Assembly (NCBI RefSeq): GCF_018913465.1
Contig: NZ_JABAPM010000001.1
Span: forward strand, 434,001 to 498,000
DNA from: Arcanobacterium phocae
Lineage (GTDB): Bacteria > Actinomycetota > Actinomycetes > Actinomycetales > Actinomycetaceae
DNA length: 64,000 bases
Direction of reading: 5' to 3'
The position numbers and the translations under genes are program-made. Under the pieces are notes generated by a model. It made no database searches and was not told where the DNA came from. It saw only the letters and a program-made list of their open reading frames with translations. This document shows, piece after piece, positions 49,511 to 59,176 of this stretch; the first letter of the stretch is position 1; each line of letters opens with the position of its first letter.

Positions 49511-52390
49511 ATGTCGGCACCAGATAGCTTTCCATACCGCTACACTGCCGAACTTGCCAACAAGATCGAAGCGTCATGGCAAGACCGGTGGGAAAGTGAC
49601 GAAACATTTAATGCGCCAAATCCAGTTGGCGAGCTTGCGGGAGCTGGAAAGCTAGCTGACGAAACGTATTTCTTGCTTGATATGTTCCCGTACCCTTCTG
49701 GCAAAGGACTCCACGTCGGCCACCCGCTTGGCTTTATCGCAACCGACTGTTTAGCGCGTTACCACCGTATGCAGGGCAAGAATGTGCTCTACACGATGGG
49801 ATTTGATGCGTTTGGTTTGCCAGCAGAGCAATATGCAGTCCAGACCGGACAGCATCCGCGTATTACCACCGAGCAAAACATTGACAATATGCGTTCGCAG
49901 TTACGGCGTTTGGGAATGTCGCACGAAAAGCGTCGGTCAATTGCAACCACAGACACGATCTTTGTGGGGTGGACGCAATGGATCTTCTCCCAGATCTTCA
50001 ATTCGTGGTATGACGAACAAGCTCCTGGTCGTGAGCCTGGGACAACAGGCCGGGCGCGGCCAATTGCCGAGCTCATCGCTGGTTATAAAGATGGTTCGAT
50101 CCCAACTCCGGATGGCACTCCATGGGCAGATATGACTCCGGAACAACGCCGTAACGCTGTTGATAGCCGACGCTTGGCGTACATCGATTATGCGCCGGTC
50201 AACTGGGCACCAGGCTTGGGAACCGTGTTAGCGAATGAAGAAGTAACGGCAGACGGCCGATCTGAGCGCGGCAACTATCCAGTGTTCAAGCGCAAGCTTC
50301 GGCAGTGGATGATGCGGATTACTGCCTATTCTGATCGTTTAGCTGCGGACCTAGATAAAGTTGATTGGCCAGAAAAAGTTCGGTCAATGCAACGTAACTG
50401 GATCGGAAAATCTCACGGTGCGCACGTAGACTTCACTGCGCATGGCGCCGACGGCGATCATACGCTCACAGTGTTCACTACCCGTCCAGATACCTTGTTT
50501 GGTGCGACATTTATGGTAGTTTCGCCGGAACACCCGATGCTGAACGCGGAAGCAATCCCAGGGCAATGGCCAGCTGAGACCCGCACCGAATGGACTGGCG
50601 GTGCTGCAGATCCAATGATTGCGGTGAAAGACTATCAGCGTGCTGCTTCGCGAAAGTCTGATAAGGAGCGCGCCGACGTCGAAAAAACTAAGACTGGTGT
50701 GTTCACGGGTATTTTTGCTACCAACCCAGTTAATGGCGATCTTATCCCGGTATTCACTGCCGATTACGTGATGATGGGATACGGTACGGGCGCTATTATG
50801 GCGGTCCCATCAGGAGACCAGCGCGACTTTGATTTTGCGCGTACCTACAATGTTTCGATTATCCCAACGATTGAAACACCAGCTGATTTTGATGGTGAAT
50901 CAGCGTGGACTGAAGACGGGCCAATTATTAACTCTGCTAATGATGAGATCTCGCTGAACGGCTTGGATAAAGACGCCGGTAAAGCGAAGATGACAGCATG
51001 GCTGGAGGAAAAAGGAGTAGGCAAGGCAGCTATTACCTACCGTCTGCGCGATTGGCTATTCTCCCGGCAGCGCTACTGGGGCGAACCATTCCCGATCGTT
51101 TATGATGAAGAGGGCAACGCGCATTCCCTGCCAGATTCGATGCTCCCAGTTGAACTGCCAGACACTCCAGACTATTCGCCTCGGTCGTTTGATCCAGAGG
51201 ATGCTGATTCAGAACCAGAACCGCCGTTGGGTCGCTTGACCGATTGGGTCAATGTTGAGCTTGACTTGGGTGATGGCTTGAAGAAATACACTCGCGAAAC
51301 AAACACCATGCCGAACTGGGCTGGTTCATGCTGGTACGAATTGCGCTATATTGACCCGCTCAACACTAAGCAATTCATTGCGCCGGAAAATGAAGCGTAC
51401 TGGATGGGACCGCAGGAAGGAAAGCCTGCCGGTGGTACCGATCTGTATATCGGCGGTGTTGAGCACGCGGTTTTGCACTTGCTCTATGCCCGGTTCTGGC
51501 ACAAGGTTCTGTTTGATCTCGGATATTTGAGCTCAAGCGAGCCATTCCACAAGCTCTTCAACCAAGGCTATGTGCAGGCATATGCGTACACCGATTCGCG
51601 TGGACAGTATGTTCCAGCTGATGAAGTCGTTGAAGTTCCAGCTAGCGATGGATCTGGTGAAGTAACGTTCGAATGGAACGGGCAGCCAGTAAACCGCGAA
51701 TACGGCAAGATGGGCAAGTCGCTAAAGAATATTGTCACTCCAGATGATATGGCAGAACAGTATGGTGCCGATACATTCCGTGTCTACGAGATGTCCATGG
51801 GGCCGCTTGATGCTGATCGGCCATGGGAAACTCGTGCCGTCGTCGGTGCACAACGATTCTTGCAACGGTTGTGGCGAAATATCGTTGATGAACAAACCGG
51901 CGAGCTGGTTATTGTCGATGAACCGACGGACCATGAAACTGCGAAAGTTATGGCTCGAACAATTAATGACGTACGGGCAGAATTTGAAGCGATGCGAATT
52001 AACACCGCTATTGCGCGAATCATCGTTTTGAACAACCATGTTACTGGTAAGCCTGTTACTCGAGAGGTGGCAGAGACACTAACATTGCTGGTTTCTCCAG
52101 TTGCGCCACACATTGCGGAGGAACTGTGGAAGCGGTTGGGACACGCAGATTCGATCGCTTATGCTCCGTTCCCGCAGGTTACTGATGAATCTTTGCTGGT
52201 TGACGACACCGTGACATGCGTCGTGCAAGTTAAAGGTAAAGTCCGTGATCGGCTTGAGGTCCCCACCAATATCTCCGATGCGGATCTAGAGGCATTAGCA
52301 TTGGCATCAGATAAGATAAGCCAGTATCTTGACGGCGCACCGCGCAAAGTTATTATCCGGGCTCCGAAATTAGTCAACATCGTTCCGTGA
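49511..52390 (+). CDS. leuS: Leucyl-tRNA synthetase
   Basis: A 959-residue class I synthetase of bacterial type. The start at 49511 (MSAPDSFPYRYTAELANKIE) follows AAGGAG by four bases. The HIGH motif is YPSGKGLHVGHPLGF, the CP1 editing domain includes FTTRPDTLFGATFMVVSPEH, and the second active-site motif is KMGKSLKNIV, a KMSKS variant with Gly in place of Ser, common in actinobacterial LeuRS. The anticodon and C-terminal domains follow from about 720. An insertion before residue 230 (around APGREPGTTGRAR) lengthens the zinc-domain region, also known in actinobacteria. No T-box leader is seen. A strong terminator follows. Confidence 0.97.
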   Translation: MSAPDSFPYRYTAELANKIEASWQDRWESDETFNAPNPVGELAGAGKLADETYFLLDMFPYPSGKGLHVGHPLGFIATDCLARYHRMQGKNVLYTMGFDAFGLPAEQYAVQTGQHPRITTEQNIDNMRSQLRRLGMSHEKRRSIATTDTIFVGWTQWIFSQIFNSWYDEQAPGREPGTTGRARPIAELIAGYKDGSIPTPDGTPWADMTPEQRRNAVDSRRLAYIDYAPVNWAPGLGTVLANEEVTADGRSERGNYPVFKRKLRQWMMRITAYSDRLAADLDKVDWPEKVRSMQRNWIGKSHGAHVDFTAHGADGDHTLTVFTTRPDTLFGATFMVVSPEHPMLNAEAIPGQWPAETRTEWTGGAADPMIAVKDYQRAASRKSDKERADVEKTKTGVFTGIFATNPVNGDLIPVFTADYVMMGYGTGAIMAVPSGDQRDFDFARTYNVSIIPTIETPADFDGESAWTEDGPIINSANDEISLNGLDKDAGKAKMTAWLEEKGVGKAAITYRLRDWLFSRQRYWGEPFPIVYDEEGNAHSLPDSMLPVELPDTPDYSPRSFDPEDADSEPEPPLGRLTDWVNVELDLGDGLKKYTRETNTMPNWAGSCWYELRYIDPLNTKQFIAPENEAYWMGPQEGKPAGGTDLYIGGVEHAVLHLLYARFWHKVLFDLGYLSSSEPFHKLFNQGYVQAYAYTDSRGQYVPADEVVEVPASDGSGEVTFEWNGQPVNREYGKMGKSLKNIVTPDDMAEQYGADTFRVYEMSMGPLDADRPWETRAVVGAQRFLQRLWRNIVDEQTGELVIVDEPTDHETAKVMARTINDVRAEFEAMRINTAIARIIVLNNHVTGKPVTREVAETLTLLVSPVAPHIAEELWKRLGHADSIAYAPFPQVTDESLLVDDTVTCVVQVKGKVRDRLEVPTNISDADLEALALASDKISQYLDGAPRKVIIRAPKLVNIVP

Positions 52391-52391
52391 G

Positions 52392-52429
52392 TAAAACGTG
52401 GTAGAGGCCAAGCCCTCTACCACGTTTTA
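52392..52429. terminator. Bidirectional-type terminator after leuS
   Basis: TAAAACGTGGTAGAGG (52392-52407) and CCTCTACCACGTTTTA (52414-52429) form a perfect 16-bp stem with a T-run inside the end of the second arm; two bases after the leuS stop. Confidence 0.88.
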
Positions 52430-52446
52430 TATGTATAAACAGAGGG

Positions 52447-52579
52447 TTTGATTGGGACATGACGTTATTTCCAATCAAAATGCAGAGAATAACGAATAGG
52501 GTTATCTTTTTATACTGAAAAGATAGTAAACTATTACGAAAACCAATACCCGTAATGGTGCGGATATATAATTACTAGT
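52447..52579. promoter_or_regulatory. galM upstream region with several dyads
   Basis: Four inverted repeats crowd this region: TTTGATTGG (52447-52455) with CCAATCAAA (52471-52479); ATCTTTT with AAAAGAT around the -10-like TATACT (52504-52524); ATAGT/ACTAT just after; and ATTACG/CGTAAT (52533-52556). The second overlaps the presumed -10. This suggests tight control of galM, perhaps by a sugar-responsive repressor. Confidence 0.45.
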
Positions 52580-52588
52580 GGAAAGCGA

Positions 52589-53566
52589 GTGGCTGTGGTG
52601 TCAATGGCTGGTACAACGATCGAAGCAACCAATTTTGATGGGTTGCCGGCGTGGAGACTCACGTCCGCTACTGGAGCAACAGCAGTGGTTGCTGAGCGGG
52701 GCGCAACGCTATTATCTTGGGAGCCTCGTCCGGGGTTTAACATTGTTGATGGATATGAAACCCGTGCGGAAATGGAAGACGGACGCGATGCCCGTTCAAA
52801 GGTTATGGCACCTTGGCCAGGGCGACTGACTGGTTCTTCGTACGTTTTCGACGGCGAAACATACACTGTTAATGAGCTACCTGAAGGCGCTGCACATGGC
52901 TTGGTAGGAGAAGCGGACTTTACCGCGACCAACACTGAGGGCGCTCTGACATTAACCTATACGTTCCCGGGTTCTGCTGGATATCCGTGGGCGTTCGAGC
53001 TTTCTGTTATTTTTTCGCTCGATGCAGGCGCCGATGGCGAAGAACACTTGACTGTATCATTTGATGCTCGCCATGACTATCCACATGGCATCCCGTTTGC
53101 AATCGGGTGGCATCCCTACCTGCATTTCCCAGGCTCGCGGGCCTCAAATATGTCCCTGACGATTCCAGCACGGACCCGCATTGTATTCGACTCGCATCTT
53201 GTGCCACGCCCTGGTGAGGCCGCTTATGCCGGGATTAAGGCGCCATATCAACTTGATTTCCTCGGCTCCACGGTACTTGACACCTCTTTCCGTGGTCTCA
53301 TCCCAGATGAAAATGGCGTCGTGACAACAGTTCTTCGTGACCCGTCAACCAATTCCCGCATCGATATCGTGCAGGAACCTGCCGAGGCACCACTTGTCCA
53401 TATCTACACCGCAGATGGCGCATTGCGTAATGTCCGTGGCTCGATAGCTGTTGAACCACTCTCACATGTAGCAGACGCTTTCAACCGTCCTGATGCGGCA
53501 GGTTCGATCGTTCTCGCTCCTGGAATGTCGCGTACATTAACTGTCACACTGACGTATCACAAGTAA
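52589..53566 (+). CDS. galM: Aldose 1-epimerase family protein
   Basis: A 325-residue protein if the GTG at 52589 is used (GGAAAG three bases upstream); the ATG at 52604 is an alternative. It is a galactose mutarotase-like beta-sandwich: GATAVVAERGATLLSWEP at the start, PGRLTGSSYVFDGETYTVNE, the first catalytic His in EGAAHGLVGEADF, the second in FAIGWHPYLHFPG, and the C-terminal half with VHIYTADGALRN. It interconverts sugar anomers; the sugar is not fixed by sequence. No galactose operon neighbours it. It ends the leuS-side cluster before a convergent gene. Confidence 0.85.
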   Translation: MAVVSMAGTTIEATNFDGLPAWRLTSATGATAVVAERGATLLSWEPRPGFNIVDGYETRAEMEDGRDARSKVMAPWPGRLTGSSYVFDGETYTVNELPEGAAHGLVGEADFTATNTEGALTLTYTFPGSAGYPWAFELSVIFSLDAGADGEEHLTVSFDARHDYPHGIPFAIGWHPYLHFPGSRASNMSLTIPARTRIVFDSHLVPRPGEAAYAGIKAPYQLDFLGSTVLDTSFRGLIPDENGVVTTVLRDPSTNSRIDIVQEPAEAPLVHIYTADGALRNVRGSIAVEPLSHVADAFNRPDAAGSIVLAPGMSRTLTVTLTYHK

Positions 53567-53587
53567 GTCAATACCATTCGTATACTG

Positions 53588-53622
53588 TTGCGGGGCACCC
53601 CAAAGTAAGGAGTGCCCCGCAA
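53588..53622. terminator. Stem-loop between convergent galM and HerA-like gene
   Basis: TTGCGGGGCAC (53588-53598) and GTGCCCCGCAA (53612-53622) form an 11-bp stem located between two convergent stops. T-runs are lacking on both sides, so it is a weak or non-canonical terminator. Confidence 0.55.
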
Positions 53623-53648
53623 TGCTGTATAACTTGGCACTTAGAAAA

Positions 53649-55448
53649 TCAGCGACGCCGATTGCCGAATAATCCGCGAGTGATCTCTTTTGCTAACGTC
53701 CTGCCAGCAGATTTTACGATGGAATCAAGCATAGATTCTTGGCGTTTGCGTTGCCGTTGCATTTCTTTCTGTGCTTGTCTCAATTCATAGTCGCGCTGTT
53801 TTTGCGCAGCTTTTTCTTCTGCAGCTACTTGCTTAGCTAGCTCCCGTACAAGTTTTTCTTGTTCTTTCTTTGCTTCTTCTTGAGCACGTAGATTTATCTC
53901 AGCAGCCTGTTCAGCTGAAATACGTGCCTGTAGGAGCTCGTAGGCTGATTCTGGATCCACTGGGGTCTGATATTTCTCCCGTGTTGTTGATTGTTCGATA
54001 GTCTGTGCGAAAGTCATATCAGAAGCAATGCCCATTGATGCAGCTGGTGCCCAAATTCTAGTAGGAGCAACGGGAGTTGGCCGTCCGTGATCATCTAGCA
54101 ATGTAACAATGGCTTCTCCGGTGCCTAAACTCGGTAATGCGGTTTCAAGGTCAATAGGGGACACTGGAAAAGTCTTCACGGTTTCCCGCAACTTCTTCAT
54201 ATCATTCGGGGTGTGGGCGCGCAGTGCGTGTTGTATCTTGGCGCCAAGCTGTCCGAGTACGTCATCTGGTAAATCCTTTGGTGTTTGAGTAACGAAGAAA
54301 ATTCCTACTCCCTTCGATCGAATGAGCCGCACCGTTTGCACAACGAGGTCTACGAATTGTGCCGAAGCATCGTTAAATAGCAAGTGTGCTTCGTCGAAGA
54401 AGAAGACGAGTTTAGGTAGATCTGCGTCACCACGTTCGGGTAACGTCTCGAATAATTCGGCAAGCAGCCACATAACGAACGTTGAAAATAGCGCTGGCCG
54501 AGACTGCACATCCGGCAGTTCAAGAGCAGAGATCATGCCGTATCCTTCTGGCGTATGCTGGATTAGATCCGCAACATCAAAAGCGGGTTCACCAAAGAAT
54601 TCCTCTGCCCCTTGGGCTTGGAGCTCGCTAACTTTTCGGAGAATAACCCCAGCTGTGGCACGGGCAATTCCACCAATATCAAGGAGCTCGTCCTTACCTT
54701 CATCGCTTGTTAGGTATGAGACCACTGCACGTAAATCTTGAAGATCGATTAACGCTAAGCGTTCTTGATCAGCCCAATGGAAGATTAAGGAGAGAGCAGA
54801 TTCTTGAGTATCGTTCAGGCCGAGTACTTTCGCGAAAAGAAGCGGGCCGAAATCTGAAACCGTTGTACGAATGGGGATACCTTTCCCATGACCGCCAAGA
54901 CTGTAGAACTCGGTAGGAAAACTTTGTGCTTCCCAGGGTTGTCCTTGCTCTGCGACCCGGGCGTCTAGTTTTTCAGTATTTGTGCCAAGTTCCGCGAGGC
55001 CACTCAAATCTCCTTTGATGTCCGTCAGGAAAACAGGAACGCCCGAACGCGAGAGACCTTCGGCAATAAGCTGTAGCGTCCGGGTCTTTCCTGTTCCTGT
55101 TGCGCCTGCTATAAGACCATGCCGGTTAAGCATTCCAATAGGGATATTGACAGTCACGCCCGGCATAGGATGATTTCCAGAAAGGTATGTGCCAAGCGTA
55201 AAAGAACTGGATTCGAAACTATATCCGGCTTTCACAGTGTTCTGATAGCTGAGAGATTCTGTTTCTAGCTGCTGGTTTTGGCGTTTAGATGAGAGCGAGT
55301 TTTCCTCAGCCGCTACTACCTGTTCTGATAATTCTGCTTGGGCAGCTTCTAATGCTGCTTGTGCGGCGGCTGCCTGGGCCGCTTTTGCTTCTGCTTGGGC
55401 AGCTAATGCTTGTGCTTTCAAACGTGCGAGTTCTGCTTGAGTGGTCAT
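53649..55448 (-). CDS. DUF853 / HerA-helicase-like ATPase (YjgR-like)
   Basis: A 599-residue ATPase. An Ala/Gln-rich coiled coil covers residues 1-60 (LARLKAQALAAQAEAKAAQA), and a second Lys/Glu/Gln-rich coil lies at 510-580. The RecA-like core has Walker A GLIAGATGTGKTRTLQLIAE, DIKGDLSGLAE after it, Walker B LVFFFDEAHLLF and sensor FFVTQTPKDLPDDVL. This is the YjgR/DUF853 group, related to HerA and FtsK-type hexameric pumps; its role is not established. It is transcribed alone, convergent to galM and divergent from comEA. Confidence 0.9.
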   Translation of the reverse strand: MTTQAELARLKAQALAAQAEAKAAQAAAAQAALEAAQAELSEQVVAAEENSLSSKRQNQQLETESLSYQNTVKAGYSFESSSFTLGTYLSGNHPMPGVTVNIPIGMLNRHGLIAGATGTGKTRTLQLIAEGLSRSGVPVFLTDIKGDLSGLAELGTNTEKLDARVAEQGQPWEAQSFPTEFYSLGGHGKGIPIRTTVSDFGPLLFAKVLGLNDTQESALSLIFHWADQERLALIDLQDLRAVVSYLTSDEGKDELLDIGGIARATAGVILRKVSELQAQGAEEFFGEPAFDVADLIQHTPEGYGMISALELPDVQSRPALFSTFVMWLLAELFETLPERGDADLPKLVFFFDEAHLLFNDASAQFVDLVVQTVRLIRSKGVGIFFVTQTPKDLPDDVLGQLGAKIQHALRAHTPNDMKKLRETVKTFPVSPIDLETALPSLGTGEAIVTLLDDHGRPTPVAPTRIWAPAASMGIASDMTFAQTIEQSTTREKYQTPVDPESAYELLQARISAEQAAEINLRAQEEAKKEQEKLVRELAKQVAAEEKAAQKQRDYELRQAQKEMQRQRKRQESMLDSIVKSAGRTLAKEITRGLFGNRRR

Positions 55449-55584
55449 AGAGCCTATGTTACTTCACGCCTCCCAAAGATCAGCTATGTCAGTGTTTAAT
55501 CCACAGTGTTGTGTACTTTGATTGTTTTCCACCACTTTTTGTGTCTGAATATTTACGACGGCGATCGGTACGATACTCATAAAT

Positions 55585-56427
55585 ATGAAAACACCACCGC
55601 CCAAACGTCGTCATGGATCCCAAACAGGTAGCTTACGCCGTAGCCCGCACACCAGAATTGGATATGACAACGTACAACGTGAAAGCGCCGGAACTACTCG
55701 CGCCACTAGTGAGCGTCTAGAACAGCTAACTGCGGCAGCATTGTCAATGGGAGCTGGTCGTGATATCGCTGCCATTGGCGATACTGGAAAAACCATAAGA
55801 ATGAAGTGGAGTTCAGATGCGGCACGGATCGTTGCCATCGTCGTCGTCCTAATAACACTAGTAGTTGTCACAACTACTCTTATCCAGTCCTCAGAAAAGG
55901 GACACGCAGAGGTGCCTCGCCCAATACCTCAAGAATCTTCACAGCCAACAGAAACCGCTGAACCGGAAAAACAACCAGCTAGCAACGAGAAAGACCAAAA
56001 TATTGTTGTGTACGTTTCTGGTGCCGTAAACAAACCAGGAATTGTTTCTCTTGGAGCTCAGGCTCGGGTAAACGAAGCCGTTGAGGCAGCTGGGGGAGCT
56101 CTAGAGAACGCAGATCTAACTAGAATTAATCTTGCCGCTACCGTTACAGATGCAGAACACATTCATGTCCCGAAAGTGGGAGAGGAAGCAAAGGAACAAG
56201 AGGTAACTGTATCAGAACAACAAAACAGTGATCCGAAAGTCGATATCAACTCAGCAGATAGCACAACTTTACAATCGGTGCCCGGAATAGGCCCTGCCAC
56301 GGCTCAGGCAATTGTGAAATGGCGGCAAGAACATGGGAAATTCGCGCAGCTCGAACAACTAACTGAAGTGCCTGGAATCGGTCCGAAAACTCTCGAGCGC
56401 CTCCAAGAGCATATCCGCATAGGATAA
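55585..56427 (+). CDS. comEA: Competence protein ComEA (DNA receptor)
   Basis: A 280-residue protein with a basic cytosolic N-terminus, a single membrane helix (IVAIVVVLITLVVVTTTLIQ, about 93-112), an acidic Pro/Thr linker, an SLBB domain (VVYVSGAVNKPGIVSLGAQA) and two helix-hairpin-helix motifs at the end (SVPGIGPATAQAIVKWR; EVPGIGPKTLERLQEH). ComEA binds double-stranded DNA outside the membrane and hands it to ComEC. A -10-like TACGAT about 11 bases before the ATG suggests a very short or absent leader. The next gene starts three bases after the stop. Confidence 0.93.
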   Translation: MKTPPPKRRHGSQTGSLRRSPHTRIGYDNVQRESAGTTRATSERLEQLTAAALSMGAGRDIAAIGDTGKTIRMKWSSDAARIVAIVVVLITLVVVTTTLIQSSEKGHAEVPRPIPQESSQPTETAEPEKQPASNEKDQNIVVYVSGAVNKPGIVSLGAQARVNEAVEAAGGALENADLTRINLAATVTDAEHIHVPKVGEEAKEQEVTVSEQQNSDPKVDINSADSTTLQSVPGIGPATAQAIVKWRQEHGKFAQLEQLTEVPGIGPKTLERLQEHIRIG

Positions 56428-56430
56428 CCA

Positions 56431-57858
56431 ATGAGCGCTCATGATTGTCGGTTGTTAATTCCGGCGCTCTCTATGTGGATCGCCGCTACTATCCCAATAG
56501 AAGGCCAACCATACGTACTTGGTATAGCACTTGTTACCTTACTGGTGTCACTAGTACTAAGTAAATATCCATCGAGTATCGTCCCGTCTATGGTGATAGC
56601 AAGTGTGTGCACCCTGTGCACCTGCGCAACAACATATTCTTACGCACTTGCGCCATCGCATCAGCTAATCGATAAGGCTATATCAAGTAATATGACAATC
56701 CGTGCATCCGGCATAATCAACTCTTATCCCATTAGCAAAAATGGTGGTTGTGACTTCATCCTAACTACTTCTTCAGTACTCGTATCTGGGACGACATACC
56801 AGTACCGATACCGTCTACACGCACACGTTGCCACGTCTTCGTGCCCGAATAGATTTGACGCTATCCAAACTCGCGGAAAACTTCAGCAAAACAACTATGC
56901 CGAACGCAGTGATGCCCAGCTACAAGCGCATGCCATAACTGTGACCTACCCGGCCAACGGCTGGAATCACTACGTTAATCGGGTACATGATGCCCTGATG
57001 GATTATGCCCATTCCACCGTTAACCATCATGATTCTCTGATACCAGGTGTCGCCGTCGGAGATGATTCTCGATTGCCGCCAGAAATGAAAAGAGATATGC
57101 GCAATCTCGGTTTATCTCATTTGACGGCGGTATCTGGTTCACATATTTCATTAATGATCGGGCTGGTTTTGCTCCTGATCGGAAAACGTCGACCTTTGGT
57201 TACCGGAACCATAGCCGCGCTCGCGGTATATCTACTAACTACGCTAGTATCGCCAGAGCCGTCTGTCAGTAGAGCTGTAATAATGGGAATGCTCTTCTGC
57301 TTAGGACTTGGGCAAAGATATACGGCCAGCGCAATGCCATTATTGTCAATTACGGTAATGGCAGTATCACTGTTACAACCAAGCCTTGTTAGAAGTCTCG
57401 GATTTCAGCTTTCCGCTGTGGCAGTAGCTGCAATCGTGATTGGAAGCGGATACATTCATTCAATTTTAAGTGCTTTAATCCCGCCATTCCTTGCTGACGC
57501 GATCGGAATCCCATTCTTAGCCGGTGTGGCTACTGCACCGTTGCTCGTAACTATTCAAGATTCTCTGTCGGTCTGGACGATACTTGCTAACGCTCTTATC
57601 GCGCCTGTGGTTGCGCCACTGACAATTTTAGGTCTAGCAGGTGGCCTATTAGCGCCAATAATGCCGATAGTTGGCACTGTCCTTTTCTCCTGTGCTGGAA
57701 TATGCACTTGGTGGATGAACATTGTTGTTCACATGTTTCCAAGCGTAGAATATTCGCCTATAGTCACAGTAGTAATAAACGCTGTCGCTCTGGGTATTAT
57801 TATTTTTCTATTACTCAGATATCGGCCAAGCGATCAACGCAGTTTAGGCAGGGGATAA
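56431..57858 (+). CDS. comEC: ComEC-like DNA channel protein without metallo-beta-lactamase domain
   Basis: A 475-residue membrane protein. The N-terminal part holds an OB-like DUF4131 region (MTIRASGIINSYPISKN), and the Competence domain begins near 205 with LIPGVAVGDDSRLPPEMKRD followed by LSHLTAVSGSHISLMIGLVL, the ComEC signature, then several helices with VSPEPSVSRAVIMGMLFCLG and FLAGVATAPLLVTIQDSLSV. It stops after the last helix. Full ComEC proteins (700-800 residues) continue with a metallo-beta-lactamase domain thought to degrade the non-transported strand; this is absent and holA begins three bases later, so it is not a sequencing break. Some actinobacteria have such short forms. Confidence 0.9.
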   Translation: MSAHDCRLLIPALSMWIAATIPIEGQPYVLGIALVTLLVSLVLSKYPSSIVPSMVIASVCTLCTCATTYSYALAPSHQLIDKAISSNMTIRASGIINSYPISKNGGCDFILTTSSVLVSGTTYQYRYRLHAHVATSSCPNRFDAIQTRGKLQQNNYAERSDAQLQAHAITVTYPANGWNHYVNRVHDALMDYAHSTVNHHDSLIPGVAVGDDSRLPPEMKRDMRNLGLSHLTAVSGSHISLMIGLVLLLIGKRRPLVTGTIAALAVYLLTTLVSPEPSVSRAVIMGMLFCLGLGQRYTASAMPLLSITVMAVSLLQPSLVRSLGFQLSAVAVAAIVIGSGYIHSILSALIPPFLADAIGIPFLAGVATAPLLVTIQDSLSVWTILANALIAPVVAPLTILGLAGGLLAPIMPIVGTVLFSCAGICTWWMNIVVHMFPSVEYSPIVTVVINAVALGIIIFLLLRYRPSDQRSLGRG

Positions 57859-57861
57859 CGC

Positions 57862-58827
57862 ATGACATGGGATCAGATACAGCTGGCGCCAGTGCTTCTC
57901 ATACAGTCTGCCGAACCGGTATATGCCGATCGTGCGGTAGCACTTATCAAGCGGCAAGCGAGAGAAATTGACCTAAACACTGATGTGATTGAGATTGACG
58001 CAAATTCATACAGCGGAGGCTACCTCAGTGCAGTCGCTTCACCCTCCTTATTTGGCGAGCGGCGGTTAATTTTGATCCGGCAATTAGAAACTCTAACGAA
58101 TGCACTGCAAGAAGACTTACTGACATATCTGCAGTTCCCGGAACCTGACGTAGTTCTCGTACTGCAGCATAATGGTGGAGCGCGTGGTAAAAAAATACTT
58201 CAATCATTAGCTAAAAACAACGTGCCAACAACTAAAATTGCGGCTGTGAAGACCCAGCGGGATAAAGTTCAGGCAGTCACTGCAGATATCCGGGCAGCTG
58301 GCCGAAAGATGACTCCAGAGGCCATTGGTGCGCTGATCGAAGCAGTCGGATCTGATGTACGGGAATTGTTAGCTGCTGTTCAACAACTGCTAGCTGATGT
58401 CGATGGTCTCATTACTGAAGAAAATATCCACACGTATTTCTCTGGACGTATCGAAGCTAAAGGATTCACCGTGGCGGACGCATTGATCGCTGGGAACGTA
58501 GGAGAAGCTGTGAAGTTAGCTCGGCACGCCCTAGCTACTGGTGCTACCCCCACTGCGATATTGGGCGCTATTTCTGCAAAGTTGCGCACAATGGCACATA
58601 TTCTAGGGCAACGCTCAGGAACAATCGACGCCAAAGTATCTATCGTTCCATGGATGGCAGACCGAGCAAAACGGGACTTGCGTGGGTGGACGGCACCCGG
58701 TCTAGCCGCAGCAATTTCAGCGATAGCCCGGGCTGACGCAGATGTTAAAGGTGGCTCACGAGATCCTGGTTATGCCCTTGAACGCGGAATTTTGGATGTG
58801 GGGCGTGCACGTAAGATTCGCGCGTGA
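57862..58827 (+). CDS. holA: DNA polymerase III subunit delta
   Basis: A 321-residue clamp-loader subunit that opens the beta clamp. It reads VLLIQSAEPVYADRAVALIK near the N-terminus (the degenerate AAA+ fold without Walker A), VVLVLQHNGGARGKKIL, the sensor-region IGALIEAVGSDVRELLAAVQ and the C-terminal helical collar (ILGAISAKLRTMAHILGQ). The actinobacterial order comEA-comEC-holA-rpsT supports the call. A terminator follows. Confidence 0.92.
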   Translation: MTWDQIQLAPVLLIQSAEPVYADRAVALIKRQAREIDLNTDVIEIDANSYSGGYLSAVASPSLFGERRLILIRQLETLTNALQEDLLTYLQFPEPDVVLVLQHNGGARGKKILQSLAKNNVPTTKIAAVKTQRDKVQAVTADIRAAGRKMTPEAIGALIEAVGSDVRELLAAVQQLLADVDGLITEENIHTYFSGRIEAKGFTVADALIAGNVGEAVKLARHALATGATPTAILGAISAKLRTMAHILGQRSGTIDAKVSIVPWMADRAKRDLRGWTAPGLAAAISAIARADADVKGGSRDPGYALERGILDVGRARKIRA

Positions 58828-58847
58828 AATAAGCTGATATACATATA

Positions 58848-58890
58848 AGCGGTGGCTGGACAAAATATGTCCAGCCACCGCTATTTCCTT
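58848..58890. terminator. Terminator between holA and rpsT
   Basis: AGCGGTGGCTGGACA (58848-58862) and TGTCCAGCCACCGCT (58868-58882) form a perfect 15-bp stem, loop AAATA, then ATTTCCTT. It lies between two convergent genes and may serve both. Confidence 0.85.
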
Positions 58891-58909
58891 GCGTTAGAAC
58901 GCGAAGATA

Positions 58910-59176
58910 CTACTTGCCGAGTTTAGCTACCTGAACGGCGAGCTTCGACTTACGGTTAGCAGCCTGGTTCTTGTGGATAATACCCTTAGAAACAGCCTTA
59001 TCCAGCTTGCGGCTGGTGACCTTGAGGGCGTCGGTTGCAACTTCCACATCGCCAGCGGCGATAGCTTCGCGAGTCTTACGAACGAGCGTCTTAAGCTCGG
59101 ACTTGTAAGCCTGGTTACGGACACGGCGCTTCTCGTTGGTCTTGATGCGCTTCTTTTGGGACTTGATGTTTGCCAC
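58910..59176 (-). CDS. rpsT: 30S ribosomal protein S20
   Basis: An 88-residue basic protein. The GTG start at 59176 gives [20 protein letters not shown], the universal S20 N-terminus, with AAAGAG upstream; the frame can be extended to 59275 but that is outside family length. The rest, [16 protein letters not shown] and [20 protein letters not shown], matches S20. It is transcribed opposite to holA and lepA, as usual in actinobacteria. Confidence 0.97.
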   Translation of the reverse strand: MANIKSQKKRIKTNEKRRVRNQAYKSELKTLVRKTREAIAAGDVEVATDALKVTSRKLDKAVSKGIIHKNQAANRKSKLAVQVAKLGK

